Numbered from the stretch's first letter, positions 10,443 through 22,621 are shown. The stretch: 64,000 nt of DNA from Coix lacryma-jobi var. lacryma-jobi (GCA_009763385.1 CM019831.1:117435482-117499481), one strand, 5' to 3'. Notes: generated by a model from the letters alone, not told the origin. A program made the numbers and translations.

Positions 10443-12620
10443 GACCTAACACACAGTATTAGTATCGTTGGGAGGATACCGGTATTTAGAACTGCGCGCG
10501 TACCCTGATTTTGCTTCTGCACACAGTAAATTTGTAGATATCTACATGTTCCATTTAACTAACTAGTCTGCCTGCTGCTTGCAGGTGGTCGGAAATGAAA
10601 GTAATGATGAACTAAAGGTTGATATACTAAAAGACATTGGAATGTTGATTATAGAAAAATGTGACGGTTTGCCGCTCGCTGTGAAGGTAATAGGAGGACT
10701 CCTACGTGAGAAAAAGAGAAGACGAAGTGACTGGGAAAATGTCGTAAAAGATTCTACATGGTCAGTATCACAAATGCCCAAAAAGCTAAACTATGCAGTA
10801 TAACTTAGCTATCAAGATTTGCGTCCTGAGTTAAAGCCTTGCTTTCTGCACTATGCCCTCCTTCCCAAGAGCACGGTGTTCGGGAATGAACGTGTTATTG
10901 CCATGTGGATTAGTGAAGGATTCATTCATGCAAACTCAAAAGATTTAGAAGTATTAGGAAGAGAGTACTATGACGAGTTAATAGCTAGGAACCTTCTAGA
11001 GCCTGACCAAGGGTACACGGACCATGCAGTTTGCAATATGCATGATGTTGTTCGCTCATTCGCTCAGTATTTGGCTAGAGATGAAGCACTGATAACTCAC
11101 AAAAGTGAAGTTGGCCTTACCACTAATATTAATCCAGAAAATATTACCCGGCTATCACTAAAAACCAAAGAAACAGAGTCAAAGAAGCTAGCATGGAGTT
11201 CTCTACAAGCACATATATCACTTCGAACACTAATTTTAGTTGAAGAAATAAAGATCAACCCAGGTGATTCACTGTCATATTTTTCATATCTGCGGACCCT
11301 ACATATAGAAGATGGAAATTTTGATGCATTGTCTAAATCTTTGGTCAAACTCAAACACTTGAGGTATCTGTGCCTGGATGGTACTGACACATCTAGGCTG
11401 CCAGAAAAAATAGCCAAGATGAAATTCTTGCAGTGCATTGACCTTTCTAATTGTAAAAGTTTGGTGAAGCTTCCTTGCAGCATTGGAAAGTTACGGCAGC
11501 TGAGGTATCTAAGCCTTGTTCACTCTGGTATAAACAATATACCCAGGGGTAGTTTCGGCCGCCTAACTAATTTGAGAATATTGAAGGGGTTTCCAGCCCA
11601 TGTGGAGGGTGATTGGTGTAGTTTGGAAGAATTGAGATCTATTAACCAGCTCATGTCTCTTCATATACATGGCCTAGAGAATGTATCTTCTTCTTCATTT
11701 GCTATAAAGGCGAGGCTTCATGAAAAGGTGCACCTCAGCCGTCTTTACTTACATGGCACTAGTGGATGTGGAGGTGCTCACCGGTTGGTAAACCAGGAAG
11801 AGCAGCAACAAATCGAGAAGTTGTTTGATGAGCTCTGCCCCCCACCTTGCTTAGAAAATCTACAAATCGATGGGTACTTTAGTCAACAGCTTCCACGGTG
11901 GATGATGTCGACAGCAACTATGTCCCTTGGAAGCTTGAGAATTCTAGTGATGGAAGACTTGCCTTATTGCACGGAGCTAGCCGACGACTTGTGGCAGCTC
12001 CCCAACTTGGACCTTGTAAAGATCGAAAGCGCCCCATGTATCAAGTGTGTTGGCCCAGAGGTCTTACTGCCACACCATCATGAGCACCCAAGTAGTATGG
12101 AGAACTTCGCTTTGGATCTGAAAATTGTAGTGGTTGGGTGTCCTGGCCTTGAGAGGATCTGCAACCTGCCAAAACTGCAGAACCTCGTGATCATAATGTG
12201 CCCAAAGTTGAAGGTATTGGAGGGCTTGCCTACACTTGCGACACTCTTGCTGGAGGACTACGACATGGAAACACTCCCGGATACTTGAAGGACGTAAACC
12301 CAAGAGATTTGCATCTAGACTGTGATGTCTCGCTGTTGATGTCCATAGCTAAAGGGGAATCTGGCCCTGAGTGGGACAAGTTCAGCCATATCAAGCAGAT
12401 CGAGGCATATGCAGATGACAATGGCAACAACATTGAAAGGAAGTGGTACGTGAAGTACACGAGAGTTCCTTTCAGCTTTAAGACAAACATCAGCACCTCT
12501 GTCGATGCCTCAGGTAAATTGACACAACTACTGCTGCTTTTGTTGCATACTGATTGCCTTTTATGCTCTTCCAATGTCTCAGTCACTCACTTAACTACAT
12601 GTACTGTTTCAGACGAATGA

Positions 12621-13999
12621 AATGGAGGAAACAGTTTTGTGGATATGGAACAACAGCGGGAGTAATCAGGTACGCCTTACGCTGCTACAACTTGTTACTA
12701 GTTGCTCATTAAGAGGCGTCTAACACCGCGGATTATGTATAATGCATATGGACCTTGCCTGCACCAGCTGGAGACTGGAGTGCCCGCCAGTGACCTACAT
12801 GCATGGACGACACAAAGAAACTTGGAGCTGCCCTCAGCTCGCGTTGACCGAAGAAGCAGCACCAGCAATGCAGACAGAACTTGTGACGTGAATTTGTTCC
12901 TTTTTTTTAAGCTTGCATGTCGTCTTGTAAGGCGTACAAATATTCAGCATTGCAAATAAAAAGAGACTAGATTTCGATGTGATGTCAATTTATTCTCTTT
13001 GCTTCAGTGATTTACTGAAATCAAGTGAGTCTTATTTTTGCCAGGTCAATGTTACAAATGGCAAAAAGTGCTAAGCGCGGTGTTTGGAGTATATGAAATA
13101 TACAAATTTATCACTTCCAGTCCTTCCACCATTATCTTCAGCTATAATACACACTCACCAGAAAATAACTCTGTACCTGATTTGGACACGAGCGAGCCTA
13201 GGCAGAGGTCGGTATCGTCGTAGAGGAGCTCAGTGGCAGACTCGGTCATCAGCGATTCCGCCCGACCGGAGCGCGTTGGAGAGTGTCGAACGGGCCACAT
13301 GCGAAGGGAGGAGCACCCGCTCAGGGCAGCCGGGGACTCAGAGTCGGCCAACGGGCAGCACCGCAACATCGTGGAAGGCTGCAGGCCTGCAGGGGACACA
13401 GTGGAGGGGAGACGAAGATACGGTACCGCGACTGCGAGGAGGACTCCAACGTCCAACCACCAGGACAGGGCCGGGCAGAGGCCGAGGTGGTGGCGCAGCT
13501 GTACGGTGAGGTGGCGCCTGCGCCGCCGAGCGATGGGGAGGAAGGCGAGGTGAGATCTGCCGATAGTCTGTGTGACTCTTTGAGGCTCTGGGTTGTGAAG
13601 TAGAAGATTTTGGTTCTCTTGCGGTGGGGCTCCACCGTAAACTAGTTAGACAAGGTATGTAAGTGGGCCGCTGATAACAGTCACGATCCATTTTCATAGT
13701 GGGCTGACTGGGCTGAGATAAGTGATAGCCATTGGTATATATAGGTCTGGGTTGACTCACTGACCCCAAAAAAATATGGGCTTTGCATCTCTACGGACAA
13801 GGTCTATTGTGAGATCTTGGTAAGACTAATCCGTCTTTGCTATTGGTCTTCGTCCAATACAAGTGTGAAAAAGGATTGGAAGGGTATTGAGTTGGGAGAA
13901 TTATTTATTTGGTCAAAAAAACTCTGGTTACTTATGTGGTTTGGTTACCTATGTGGTTTTTAAGTTATGTATATGGCCTCAAAACGAAACTTTGTTACT
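12621..13999. other. NLR 3' region and unassigned sequence
   Basis: 12621-13000 looks like the spliced 3' UTR of the NLR relic, with a donor-like GTACGC near 12670 and AATAAA-like sequence near 12955. 13180-13770 is GC-rich with frames of about 100-140 aa on both strands and no recognisable domain. It may be a decayed gene or LTR fragment. Nothing clear in 13770-13999. Confidence 0.4.
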
Positions 14000-14071
14000 T
14001 ATTTGGCCTTCTGTTATATTTGAGGGCATAACGGTTATTTGGCCTTCTGTTATATTTGAGGGCATAACGGT
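14000..14071. repeat. 36-bp tandem duplication
   Basis: The unit starting TATTTGGCCTTCTGTTATAT occurs twice head to tail (14000-14035, 14036-14071) with no visible differences. Confidence 0.9.
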
Positions 14072-14161
14072 GTTAAGTGTTGGGTAAAAAGACTATTTTG
14101 CCCCTACGTCTAAAAAATTTAAAAAATAGTGTGTATATATATATATGAACAGTATATATAT

Positions 14162-14330
14162 ACTTCCTCCATCCATAAAAACGTGCAATTATGAGATCCG
14201 TGTCAGTCAAATTGATTCAAGTTTAACCAAGATTATAATAAAAGGTATTAGTATTTATGTTGTTAAATAAAATTATTATGAAAATATATTCTATTACTAA
14301 TCTAATGGTATATTTTTTTATCAAGAATAT
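14162..14330. mobile_element. Stowaway-like MITE, 5' part
   Basis: Begins CTTCCTCCATCCATAAAAAC preceded by TA, the standard Stowaway terminus, and continues with the same interior as the fragment in the NLR intron. No matching right terminus is found before the (AT)n tract, so it is truncated. Confidence 0.65.
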
Positions 14331-14408
14331 TAGTACTTTTTATATAATTTTTGAAATATTTGACTCCTCGATAAGAGAGAATTGCATTTGCATGTTTTGT
14401 TATAAACA

Positions 14409-14434
14409 ATATATATATATATATATATATATAT
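14409..14434. repeat. (AT)n microsatellite, left of LTR
   Basis: About 13 AT units. A matching short AT tract resumes at 16000, on the other side of the LTR-like sequence, suggesting that one AT tract was split by insertion. Confidence 0.85.
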
Positions 14435-15999
14435 CGATTACATGGAAAAGGGGTACCCAAAACCTCCACTTCGAAAAAACTAATCCATGGCAGGACCCGC
14501 AACTAGCCTTCAGCCACCACACCAAAATCGGCCCAAGTATCAATCCGAGATGGGCCGGACCACGAGCGAAACCTCAACAGCCCACCAAGCCCACAGAGGG
14601 TTCACCCACAAGACTACACCTGCACACAATCGAGGCGCGATGACGGAAAACCCCCGAGCGAACGGGACAGGCCTCGACCGCCTCACCATATGTCCCCGTC
14701 ACTCCTCGAGTTCCCAAGGATGCTTCGACCGCCTCCTCAAGTAAGCCTCGACTGCCAAACCTTCCGAATGAAGGAAGACTAGCCTCGACCGCCGAATCTT
14801 CCCAGTGAAGGAAGCCGGTCTCGTCCGTCTCACACCTACCTCCGGTACGGCCAAGGAGCATTTCATACGTTCCACCAACTCCAGTCCAAGTCGCGTGGCT
14901 ATAGCGCGAATCACAGTGGGTCGTACCCGGTCAAATCCACTCCGTCTACCCATACCCGGAAAACGAGTACAGGGTGCAGCGCAGTGGCTCCATGCTGCAC
15001 GCTGTGTCCCGTCAAGCGTCTCCTCGAGGCACCTTTGTCAACTTTTTTTCGTGTCTTCCGGGGCACGCTCCACCCGCGAGGGCCTCGGCCGCCCTACACC
15101 GCCTCAAGGCACCCCTCGAATGCCTCCTGCGCGGCCCAGAAGCATTAAATGCACCCTACCAACCCCCGTCCAAACCATACGGGCACGATGAGCACTACAG
15201 CGCGCAACGCAATGAATTGTACACGGTTAAATCATCTTTAACCGCCCATCCTCGGGAAAGGGGGCGACTCGTACGACGCTGTAGCACCAGGTCGTGTGTC
15301 GTCCCTCGTCAAGACACCTCCTCGAGGTACCGATTGTCAACATGCACCCCGCATTTCCCGGGGCTCGACCCTGCTTGCGTAGGCTCGACCCCCACCTGCA
15401 AGAGCCTCGATCACCTCGACAACCCCCTCGAGGGCCACTTCGCCAGGACTGATCAACACTCGACGCGACGTCCTGCTGCACGCTCATGCATGGGCGCCGT
15501 CCTTCACCAACTTGACCGGACACTCAGCCACCAGGACGGGCGCATCTCTATAGCGGCACCGACATGACCGGCGACGTCATTGCCAACGTCATCGCCGGCG
15601 TCATCACCTACGACAGCCCTAAGTTTCATGTAATCCTGTGCCTCCTTTTCGCCTATAAAAGGGGACGCCAGGGCTTAGGCTAGGGCAGAGACTCTCACGT
15701 GTTACAAGTCATCCCAGCTCTCAAGCTCTCCACCACAGCCTAGGACCCCAGAGCTCAGTACTCTTAGTCCTACCCTTCTCCTTCACACCCCTCGTTCTGT
15801 CTCACGCCTGTACTCACCCCTGTACAAAGCACTTCAGTGCAGGATAATACAAAATCTCTCCTCCCCGCTGGACGTAGGGCCTTCCTGTGCCCGAACCAGG
15901 ATAAATCTCTGTGTTCTTCCTGCATCACCATCCGGATTTAGGAGCACACACTTATAAATTTACTCGTTGGTGTACACCCCCGGGTTCCGAACACCAACA
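14435..15999 (+). mobile_element. solo or truncated LTR, probably gypsy
   Basis: About 1.56 kb of GC-rich sequence with LTR architecture in + orientation: a TATA box CCTATAAAAGGGG at 15652-15664, a leader rich in short C/T tracts, and a 3' end GAACACCAACA ending in CA at 15999. A small inverted repeat TTGGTGT / ACACCAA lies at the 3' end. No internal region or partner LTR follows; an (AT)n tract follows directly. The 5' boundary is unclear because no TG-start is obvious near 14435, so the left end may be truncated. Confidence 0.65.
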
Positions 16000-16010
16000 A
16001 TATATATATA

Positions 16011-16383
16011 GGGTGAGTTTTCTATACTCCCGGGAGTAGTTACTCCCATCTTCAAAACACCATGTTGCGTATGTGTTCATACTTGTTTATCACTTTGAGT
16101 ATGTTTATATACTCATGTTAAGATATTTCATGTCTTAATACACTAAAAAATTTCAAAGGAACCCATACTTTTTAATATATTATGAAAATGCCACTCACTG
16201 TTGTATATAAAATAAGTATATCTGCATACTCTATGTATGCATGCATACTTGACGTATATACTTCCATAGATAGTCTAGTATGATCATATACTTCATGTAA
16301 ATATACTTCGTTCGATCATATATACCATAAATCTAGAGATATAAACATGGGAGTAACTACTCCCTAGGAGTAGAAAATAATTT

Positions 16384-16384
<1 letters not shown>
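16011..16384. mobile_element. microsatellite-flanked inverted-repeat element, copy 1
   Basis: About 370 bp with inverted termini: GGGAGTAGTTACTCCCAT near the left end is exactly the reverse complement of ATGGGAGTAACTACTCCC near the right end. Outer words TTTTCTA and TAGAAAA also pair. It is flanked by (AT)n on both sides (16000-16010 and 16385-16445). The interior is AT-rich and repeats words such as CATACTTG and GTATGTTTATA. This resembles rice Micron elements, which target (TA)n microsatellites. That comparison is from memory and not verified. Confidence 0.65.

Positions 16385-16445
<61 letters not shown>
16385..16445. repeat. (TA)n microsatellite
   Basis: About 30 uninterrupted TA units, immediately right of the inverted-repeat element. 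Confidence 0.95.
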
Positions 16446-16447
<2 letters not shown>

Positions 16448-16637
16448 CCCCACTATTTGGAGCGCAACACTCTAAATTATATTTAGAGCGTCACTAGCCA
16501 TCAGTCAACCTTGTTCCCGCAACTATAAAAGTTACTACTAATTCTCATCCCGCAATCGTAAAAGGCAGCCACACCATTCTCTCTTCCTTCCGCAACCGTA
16601 AAAGTTACTGTTAATTCTCATCCCACAACCGTAAATG
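16446..16637. repeat. imperfect tandem repeats between the two elements
   Basis: Words CCGCAACCGTAAAAGTTACT and TTAATTCTCATCCC recur two to three times (near 16518, 16555, 16600 and 16622). Non-coding. Confidence 0.6.
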
Positions 16638-16985
16638 TTTTTTATACTCTCGGGAGTAGTTACTTTCATCTTTAATAAATCATATTACGTATATGTTCAT
16701 ACTTATTTATCAGTTTGAGTATGTTTATACACTTATTTTAAGATACTTCAAATCTTACTTGCGCGAAATTTTTTGAAAGAACTCATACTTTTTATTATAT
16801 TACTAAAATATCACTATAATAGTATATAAAATAAGTATGACCATATACTCTATGTATGATTGCATACTTGACATATATAATACCCTAGAAGGTTTGTACA
16901 TATACTTCATCCGATCATAAACCCCATAAATTAACAGATATACACATGAGAGTAACTACTTCCTAGGAGTACAGAATAATTACCC
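16638..16985. mobile_element. microsatellite-flanked inverted-repeat element, copy 2
   Basis: A diverged second copy of 16011-16384 in the same orientation (TATACTCTCGGGAGTAGTTA at the left, AGAGTAACTACTTCCTAGGA at the right), co-linear throughout. The right flank is again (AT)n (about 16985-17003). The left flank is not, so that side has been altered. No coding capacity. Confidence 0.62.
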
Positions 16986-17052
16986 TATATATATATATAT
17001 ATTATATGTGTGTGTTACCTAAGTATTAAATAACTATTCAGTACCTACTCTC

Positions 17053-17829
17053 TTGTCTATCACGTCTTCTCCATTCAATTTGCCGGCCCGGTCCAGGTTT
17101 TTTTTAATCCGTGGCCCGAGCGGCAGCCCATCAGGTCCCCACCACCCACCCCCTCCACGATCTTTTCAGTTCGTGTGTTGTCGTTGTTGCTCTCCCATCC
17201 ATCGCATCCGCCGCCGATCAGAAAATCCGGTGCCCCTCCACCTTCCTCCCCCTCCAGAATCCACCCACGTCGGCGGTCGGCGCCCTCTGCCCACCCACTG
17301 CCGGAGCCGCCCCTCAGCCCGCTCACGCCGGCGCCGCAGCTTCTCTCTGCGCTCACGTCAGAGCCGCTCCTCTGCTGGCCGACCGCCGACAGAGCTCCTC
17401 TGCCCGCTCAAACCGGTGCCGCCCCTCGATCCGCCCACGCCGGCGCTGCCCCTCGGCCTGCCAACGCTGGCGCCACTCCTCGGCCTGCCCACGCTGGCGC
17501 CGCTCTTCTATTGGCCGATCGCCGGCAGAGCTCCTCTGCCCACTCACGTCAGTGTCGTTTCTTTGCCCGATCACGCCGTCGCCGCTCCTTTGCTCGCCCA
17601 TGCCGGCGCCACGGCTCCTCTGCCCGCCCATGTCGGCGCCGCTTCTCTGATGGTCCACCGCCATCGCCACTTCTCTATTGGCCCACCGCCATCGCGACTT
17701 CTCTGCTGGCCCAACGCCTTGTGTCCACATTCTTCCCGTCGTGTGGTAGCAGACACATCGTGTCGCCCGTCTAGGCGTTCTCCGCTGTCGTGCCCCAACG
17801 TCCCGGCCCCAAGCATTGCCATACCCTAG
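17053..17829 (+). other. low-complexity GC-rich open frame, 258 codons
   Basis: A + strand frame from 17053 to 17829, with parallel long frames in the other + frame and on the - strand. It is built of degenerate units around GCCGGCGCCGCTCCTCTGCC of roughly 30-50 bp, so the long frames follow from repetition and scarcity of AT-rich stop codons. I recognise no domain. It could be a decayed GC-rich exon captured by a transposon. Low confidence that any protein is made. Confidence 0.3.
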
Positions 17830-20400
17830 TGCCCCGCCCCACCGCACCGCATCTAGTGCCGTGCGGTCACAGACGATTCGCGCTGCCCGTTGATTGCCGA
17901 GCACAGCTTGCATCATTTTGGATGGAGTTGTTTGATTTGGTCCCTCAGGTTTCGTTTACCCTCTTTATTATGTAATTCATGCAATTGGCTTTGATGTCCC
18001 CATTAAGGTAGTGTCAAATTGGTTTCACTATTAAATTTCCTCATATGGTAGTGTTCGTTTTGGTAAGCATTATGTTCATATAATGATTCAAATTCCATTT
18101 GTATTTCATTAATTCGTTATACACGTGTAATTTGTTTCTTACAACCATAGACAGTCACTCAGCTTTGCATTTATTTTTTTGTTCAGATCATACACTTTAT
18201 TATATTATATTTATCTTATTTTAGACATTCACATTGAGCCAGCAGTTGCAACTACATTGTTTTGTGGGGTGAGTTTGTAAATTTAAGTTGTACATGTATA
18301 GGAATGCCACATCTTCAAATACATTGTTTATCATTGCTAGAGTCATTCTTAGAATATCTAGCATATCTTCTTTTTTTAACTCAAACATGTCTGTATTGCA
18401 TCTCAGTTTTTTATTTGTCTCGGGCTACACAAAGGAAAAAGAGAGCTATCAACCGTTCTTTCAATGTAATGTCAATATGTTGCTATTATTACTGGTTCGT
18501 TTACAGATAGTTAGTTGTACCATTTATTTTTTGCATTGCGAGTTTTTTATTATAAAAAATAGATGTACTTCTTAGTTACTTCTTTTCCCCGAATACCATC
18601 GATTCCCCCACCACATATGAAGTAGCATTACCATTATAGTGCCACTGCTTGTGGAATCTACACATTTTATTAGGAGTCCACCCCATTTTTGTGTTTGCCA
18701 CAAAAACTGAAACTGTCAACTTCTGTCAAAATAACACTGAAATCACTAAATTTTATAGGTGTAAGATTATTTTATAGGTGACTTTCTGAATGTCTGTTTG
18801 TATGTTTGTTGAGAAGGACCTTAACAATGTCACCGAGATCTATTTGGACTGACATCTTTGAATTTTAACACTTGAGCTTACCATCAAAAAGTACTCCAAA
18901 TTTTTAAACGTCTATTTGATGTCCATCTTTCTGATTTCCAGTTTAGCGAAGTAGCATATTTACCATATTGTCATAAATTAAAAGCTTCAATCATGTGTGT
19001 TCAACTGTTGATGTTTGGCCATCCTCATCCATTTGGGGGCTACTATTAGACTTAGTTAAGGAACATGTTATATAATTTTTGTTTCTTATCATAAGGGACT
19101 AACCTAAACATGCATGGATACTAATGTAACACAATATATATTCAATAAACTGCTCTCTTTCTTATCAGCAGCTCAAGTCTCGCTCAATCCGCATCACCAC
19201 CAGGACGCTGTTGTCAATCATCACTATACTTCGGTTAGCCAACTCCTGCCCCCCTCTCTCTCACTCTGATTTTCCCTAACTAAAGTTTGGTTTAGTCTGT
19301 GCAGAGTGAAAGTTCTAGACAACTTTCCCCCTCCCTCCAAGCTCCGGCAGTGGCACCGACACATCACTTCCGCAGTGGCCAACACCTCTATTTGTTTGTA
19401 CCATTTTATATGCAACTAGTTCCTCCATCTATGTTCTAAATGACTGTACTATTATTCTTGATTCAACTAACTATTTATAAAATGAAAAAATAATAAACTG
19501 TGTACATGGTCAGAAATCAACTATCCTACTATTCCTAAATGCATTTTCATACTTTCTTAAATTGGAATTCTTATGATTTGTAGAAAAAAATACAAGGTTT
19601 TAGAGATTATAGAAAGAATTTTGGAGATATCATGATCAATAGGTTAAAAGATCCTTTAGAATCTAGATCAAAGATAGGTGTGTACCTAAAGAAAACAATT
19701 TTGATGATATCTTAATCAATAGGTCAAAAGATCCTTTAGAATCTAGATCAAAGATAGGTGTGTACCTGAAGAAAATAGGATAAACTAATTTAAATATGAT
19801 GACAAAATTACAGATATTGGTATACTAGAGATGAACTTGTATTTGTGATTCTGTCTTATTTGTATTAATAATGCTTTTTTACAATAAAGGAAAAATTCAA
19901 GGTCCACTTCCACGAGGGTGTTGAGGTAGATGGCACTTAAGCCCTGCTTATATACAAATTTAGTGCACAGTTAAAATAAGTAACTTGTTCAGGTCATGCA
20001 CACGTTCAGTGATTTTCAGTATGCACATGTATGGTTCATTTCAGCATTTTTCACATGAGTTGTCTGTATGTTGGCTTCATCTAGTGCTACAACTAAAATA
20101 TGTCTTGTAATTTAGAACCATGAGAGTACTTAAAATATCTAAAAAATCGTTTGTAGAAAAAACGAATTATTAGACTTGGCTCTTAAAAGTTTAGTGACAA
20201 GTGCACGAAACACAAAGGGAAGTAGATGAATCTTATTAAACATATTTAGCCAAAATTGGTAAGGGTTTTGGCTTTGTTTGCTTCAAATTATTTCGGTTGA
20301 TTTCAGCTCTTTCAATAATATTCTATGTAAGAGAATATATTGTAGTACGGTTGATAAACTGGCTGATAGAAAATAGAGGTTTTATAATCGTGAAATCTTT
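17830..20400. other. intergenic, no gene recognised
   Basis: AT-rich sequence with only short frames. An 80-bp tandem duplication lies at 19618-19777. 20240-20370 contains a palindromic stretch (AATATTCTATGTAAGAGAATA) and resembles a small MITE remnant just upstream of the V-ATPase gene. Confidence 0.5.
19618..19777. repeat. 80-bp tandem duplication
   Basis: Two head-to-tail copies sharing AAAAGATCCTTTAGAATCTA and the following AAGATAGGTGTGTACCT, offset by 80 bp, with a handful of differences. Confidence 0.85.
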
Positions 20401-20835
20401 TACGTTTGCAAAAACCATGAAGCGTCGTTTCAGATGATGCCACGTAACAAAGACGGACGATGGATGGGCAGAACAAGATCGTGGCGTGGCTGGAGTGGAG
20501 GAGAGTGGAGAGCCACGATCGACGGCTCTACCCGTGCAGAACGGCCACGTCCAAGAACGGGGATCCCACATCCCAGGGGCAAACCTGTAAGAGCACGGTG
20601 GGCCCTGTTCCGGTCTCGTGTCTGGAGATTTTCAGATCAGATCGGGGAGGAGAGGAGTCGCAACAAAAAGAAACCAAACTCGGGTCGAGAGAGATCGCAT
20701 CTGCGTGCCTGCCCACCTTCCCTTTCCTTCCTCTCCTCTCGCCCCAGCGACGCGGCAGCCCGGAGACCGAGCAAGGCAACCCACCCCCACCACGCAGAGG
20801 CAGGGAGAGGAGGAAGCAGCAAGCCGGAGGCGAAG

Positions 20836-22621
20836 ATGTCGTCGGTGTTCAGCGGCGATGAGACGGCCCCCTTCTTCGGCTTCCTCGGCGCCGCCGCGGC
20901 CCTCGTCTTCTCATGTTCGTTCCCCCCTCCCCCCATCCTCCTCTTAGCGATTCCGTACCCAAAGCTCTAGTTTTCCCGAATAAAGTTTGGATTTTGCACC
21001 GTCCATTGCCCGATCTATCGCTGGTTTGGCGGCTATCGATCTGGCGAAGCCCCAGCCTCCGGTCAGCTCGATCCCGGGGCGCGCCGCTGCTGGATCTGCC
21101 CGATTTGGTCCGATCGGGTGTCAGGGTGTCGTCGGATTCCGGAAAGCGATGGGCTTTTTCCGGTCGGGCAGGTGCTGACTACTACGCTGTTGTTTCGCTT
21201 GATCCGGCGGCGCAGGCATGGGCGCGGCGTACGGGACCGCGAAGAGCGGCGTCGGCGTGGCGTCGATGGGTGTGATGCGGCCGGAGCTCGTCATGAAGTC
21301 CATCGTGCCCGTGGTCATGGCTGGTGTGCTCGGTATCTACGGGCTCATCATCGCCGTCATCATCAGCACCGGGATCAACCCCAAGGCCAAGCCCTACTAC
21401 CTCTTCGATGGATACGCCCACCTTTCGTCTGGGCTTGCCTGCGGCCTTGCTGGGCTTGCTGCTGGCATGGCCATTGGCATTGTTGGTGATGCTGGAGTCA
21501 GGTAAAAATCTCTCTCTGTAGTGAGCATCAAAGATTTACTATGTCCTTTTGCTACTGTCTGATGTTAAATGCCATGTCCAGAATGCTGATATTGTGTTAT
21601 TGAGTGCTACTTACAAGGTTAAGACTCCTAGCATTAAATAATGTGACTCCTTAATGTGTTATTGTGTGCTCACTCGCTTTATCACCATACGGAAATCATA
21701 AGAATCTAAAGGACGTGACATTCAAATTCTCATTATTAGTCTAATATATTTGTCCTGTTTGTCTTGCACATGGATTTTTGTCTTGGGTGGTCAAACATTT
21801 GAAAAACGAAATGTCTAAAATTATTTCCCTATTGTATACATTTAATAAATATTCTTTCCCGCTGGGAACTATTTCCTGTCATAATGACAGCATATACTCT
21901 ATGTCATGTTCCTGTTTTGTTTTGATACTGCACTTTCTGAAACACTTTTCTTTAACTGAGTAAATAGTGTTGATTAGAAGAATATGTAGGTATGGGTTTC
22001 CTTTCCTCTATCTTTAAGCTCCCCATGTGTAAATAGTAGTTGTGTGGTGGGAGCACTGCAGATTACTTGTCTTTTAGAGTTAACTGTCATGTTATTGTAT
22101 TTCATTTTCACAGAAGCATGACCAATGTAAGTTCTACTGTTCCATGATCATGAACATGCTTTTGGATGAGTATGCAAATTGATATATGGCTATTTACACA
22201 CTTATTAAAGGCTGTTAATGATGAACCTAAGCTCATTTTCTTTCAGTGGCACCAGATGGGATTGCTAATCCATGTTTTTAATATTTCATTCATAGAGAAG
22301 TTTGGAGATGCAATTATTATGTATTTAGGTTCTTTGTTAGGTTATTAGAATTTCTTAACGAGCATCTCTGTGACTACTACTTGGTTGCTAGGTTCCAGTC
22401 AGTAGCTTATGTAGCTTTCACCTGGTATTTCTTATTTTATGGAGGCAATATGGGAATTGAAATGTTATTGACTTGCCACCGATTTCAGGGCAAATGCACA
22501 ACAGCCGAAGCTTTTCGTGGGCATGATCCTCATCCTCATTTTCGCAGAGGCGCTTGCTCTCTACGGTCTCATTGTTGGAATTATCCTTTCATCCCGTGCT
22601 GGCCAATCCCGGGCGGATTAA
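20836..22621 (+). CDS. VHA-c: V-type H+-ATPase 16-kDa proteolipid subunit c
   Basis: Forms the proton-translocating rotor ring of the V0 sector in vacuolar and other endomembranes. Three exons: 20836-20914, 21216-21501 and 22489-22621, with GT-AG introns (20915-21215, 21502-22488). Joining them gives 165 aa, the normal plant length, with no disruption. The protein is four hydrophobic helices in two related halves: helix 1 [14 protein letters not shown], helix 2 from about residue 55, helix 3 from about 97, helix 4 [19 protein letters not shown]. Glu142 in helix 4 ([10 protein letters not shown]) is the essential proton-carrying carboxylate. The start is fixed by the canonical [15 protein letters not shown]-terminus. 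The first intron splits a Cys codon. The 5' leader is GC- and CT-rich, typical of a constitutively expressed gene. It faces the LACS gene tail to tail. Confidence 0.97.

Larger units (their letters stand above)
8592..10584 (+). other. intron of the NLR relic, transposon-laden
   Basis: 1993-bp phase-0 intron inside the NB-ARC coding region, with a consensus donor (CAG|GTACGT) and acceptor (TTGCAG). It is AT-rich and holds a complete Stowaway-like MITE (10235-10442) and a decayed Stowaway-like fragment (about 9335-9445). The exon junction restores an uninterrupted NB-ARC reading frame. Confidence 0.88.
7554..12620 (+). pseudogene. Rxo1-like CC-NBS-LRR disease-resistance gene, broken
   Basis: Encodes an intracellular immune receptor of the CNL class. 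Exon 1 (7554-8591, 346 aa) has a coiled-coil N-terminus, P-loop GVGGIGKTT (residues about 204-212), kinase-2 LLVMDDVWD (279-287) and RNBS-B CVLVTTRHD. A phase-0 donor GTACGT at 8592 joins acceptor GCAG ending at 10584. Exon 2 continues with the GLPL motif, a MHDVV motif (near 11039) and leucine-rich repeats. Two lesions are visible. A TAA at 10801-10803 lies in frame between GLPL and the conserved LSYQDL segment. A one-base frameshift near 12279 ends the frame at 12288, while the family's usual C-terminus (SGPEWDKFSHIKQ) continues in the next frame to about 12510. A small intron follows (12515-12612). A 5'-UTR splice acceptor (TTTTGTAG) lies just before the ATG. Rxo1-like is from recalled family resemblance; CNL identity is certain. 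Confidence 0.9.
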
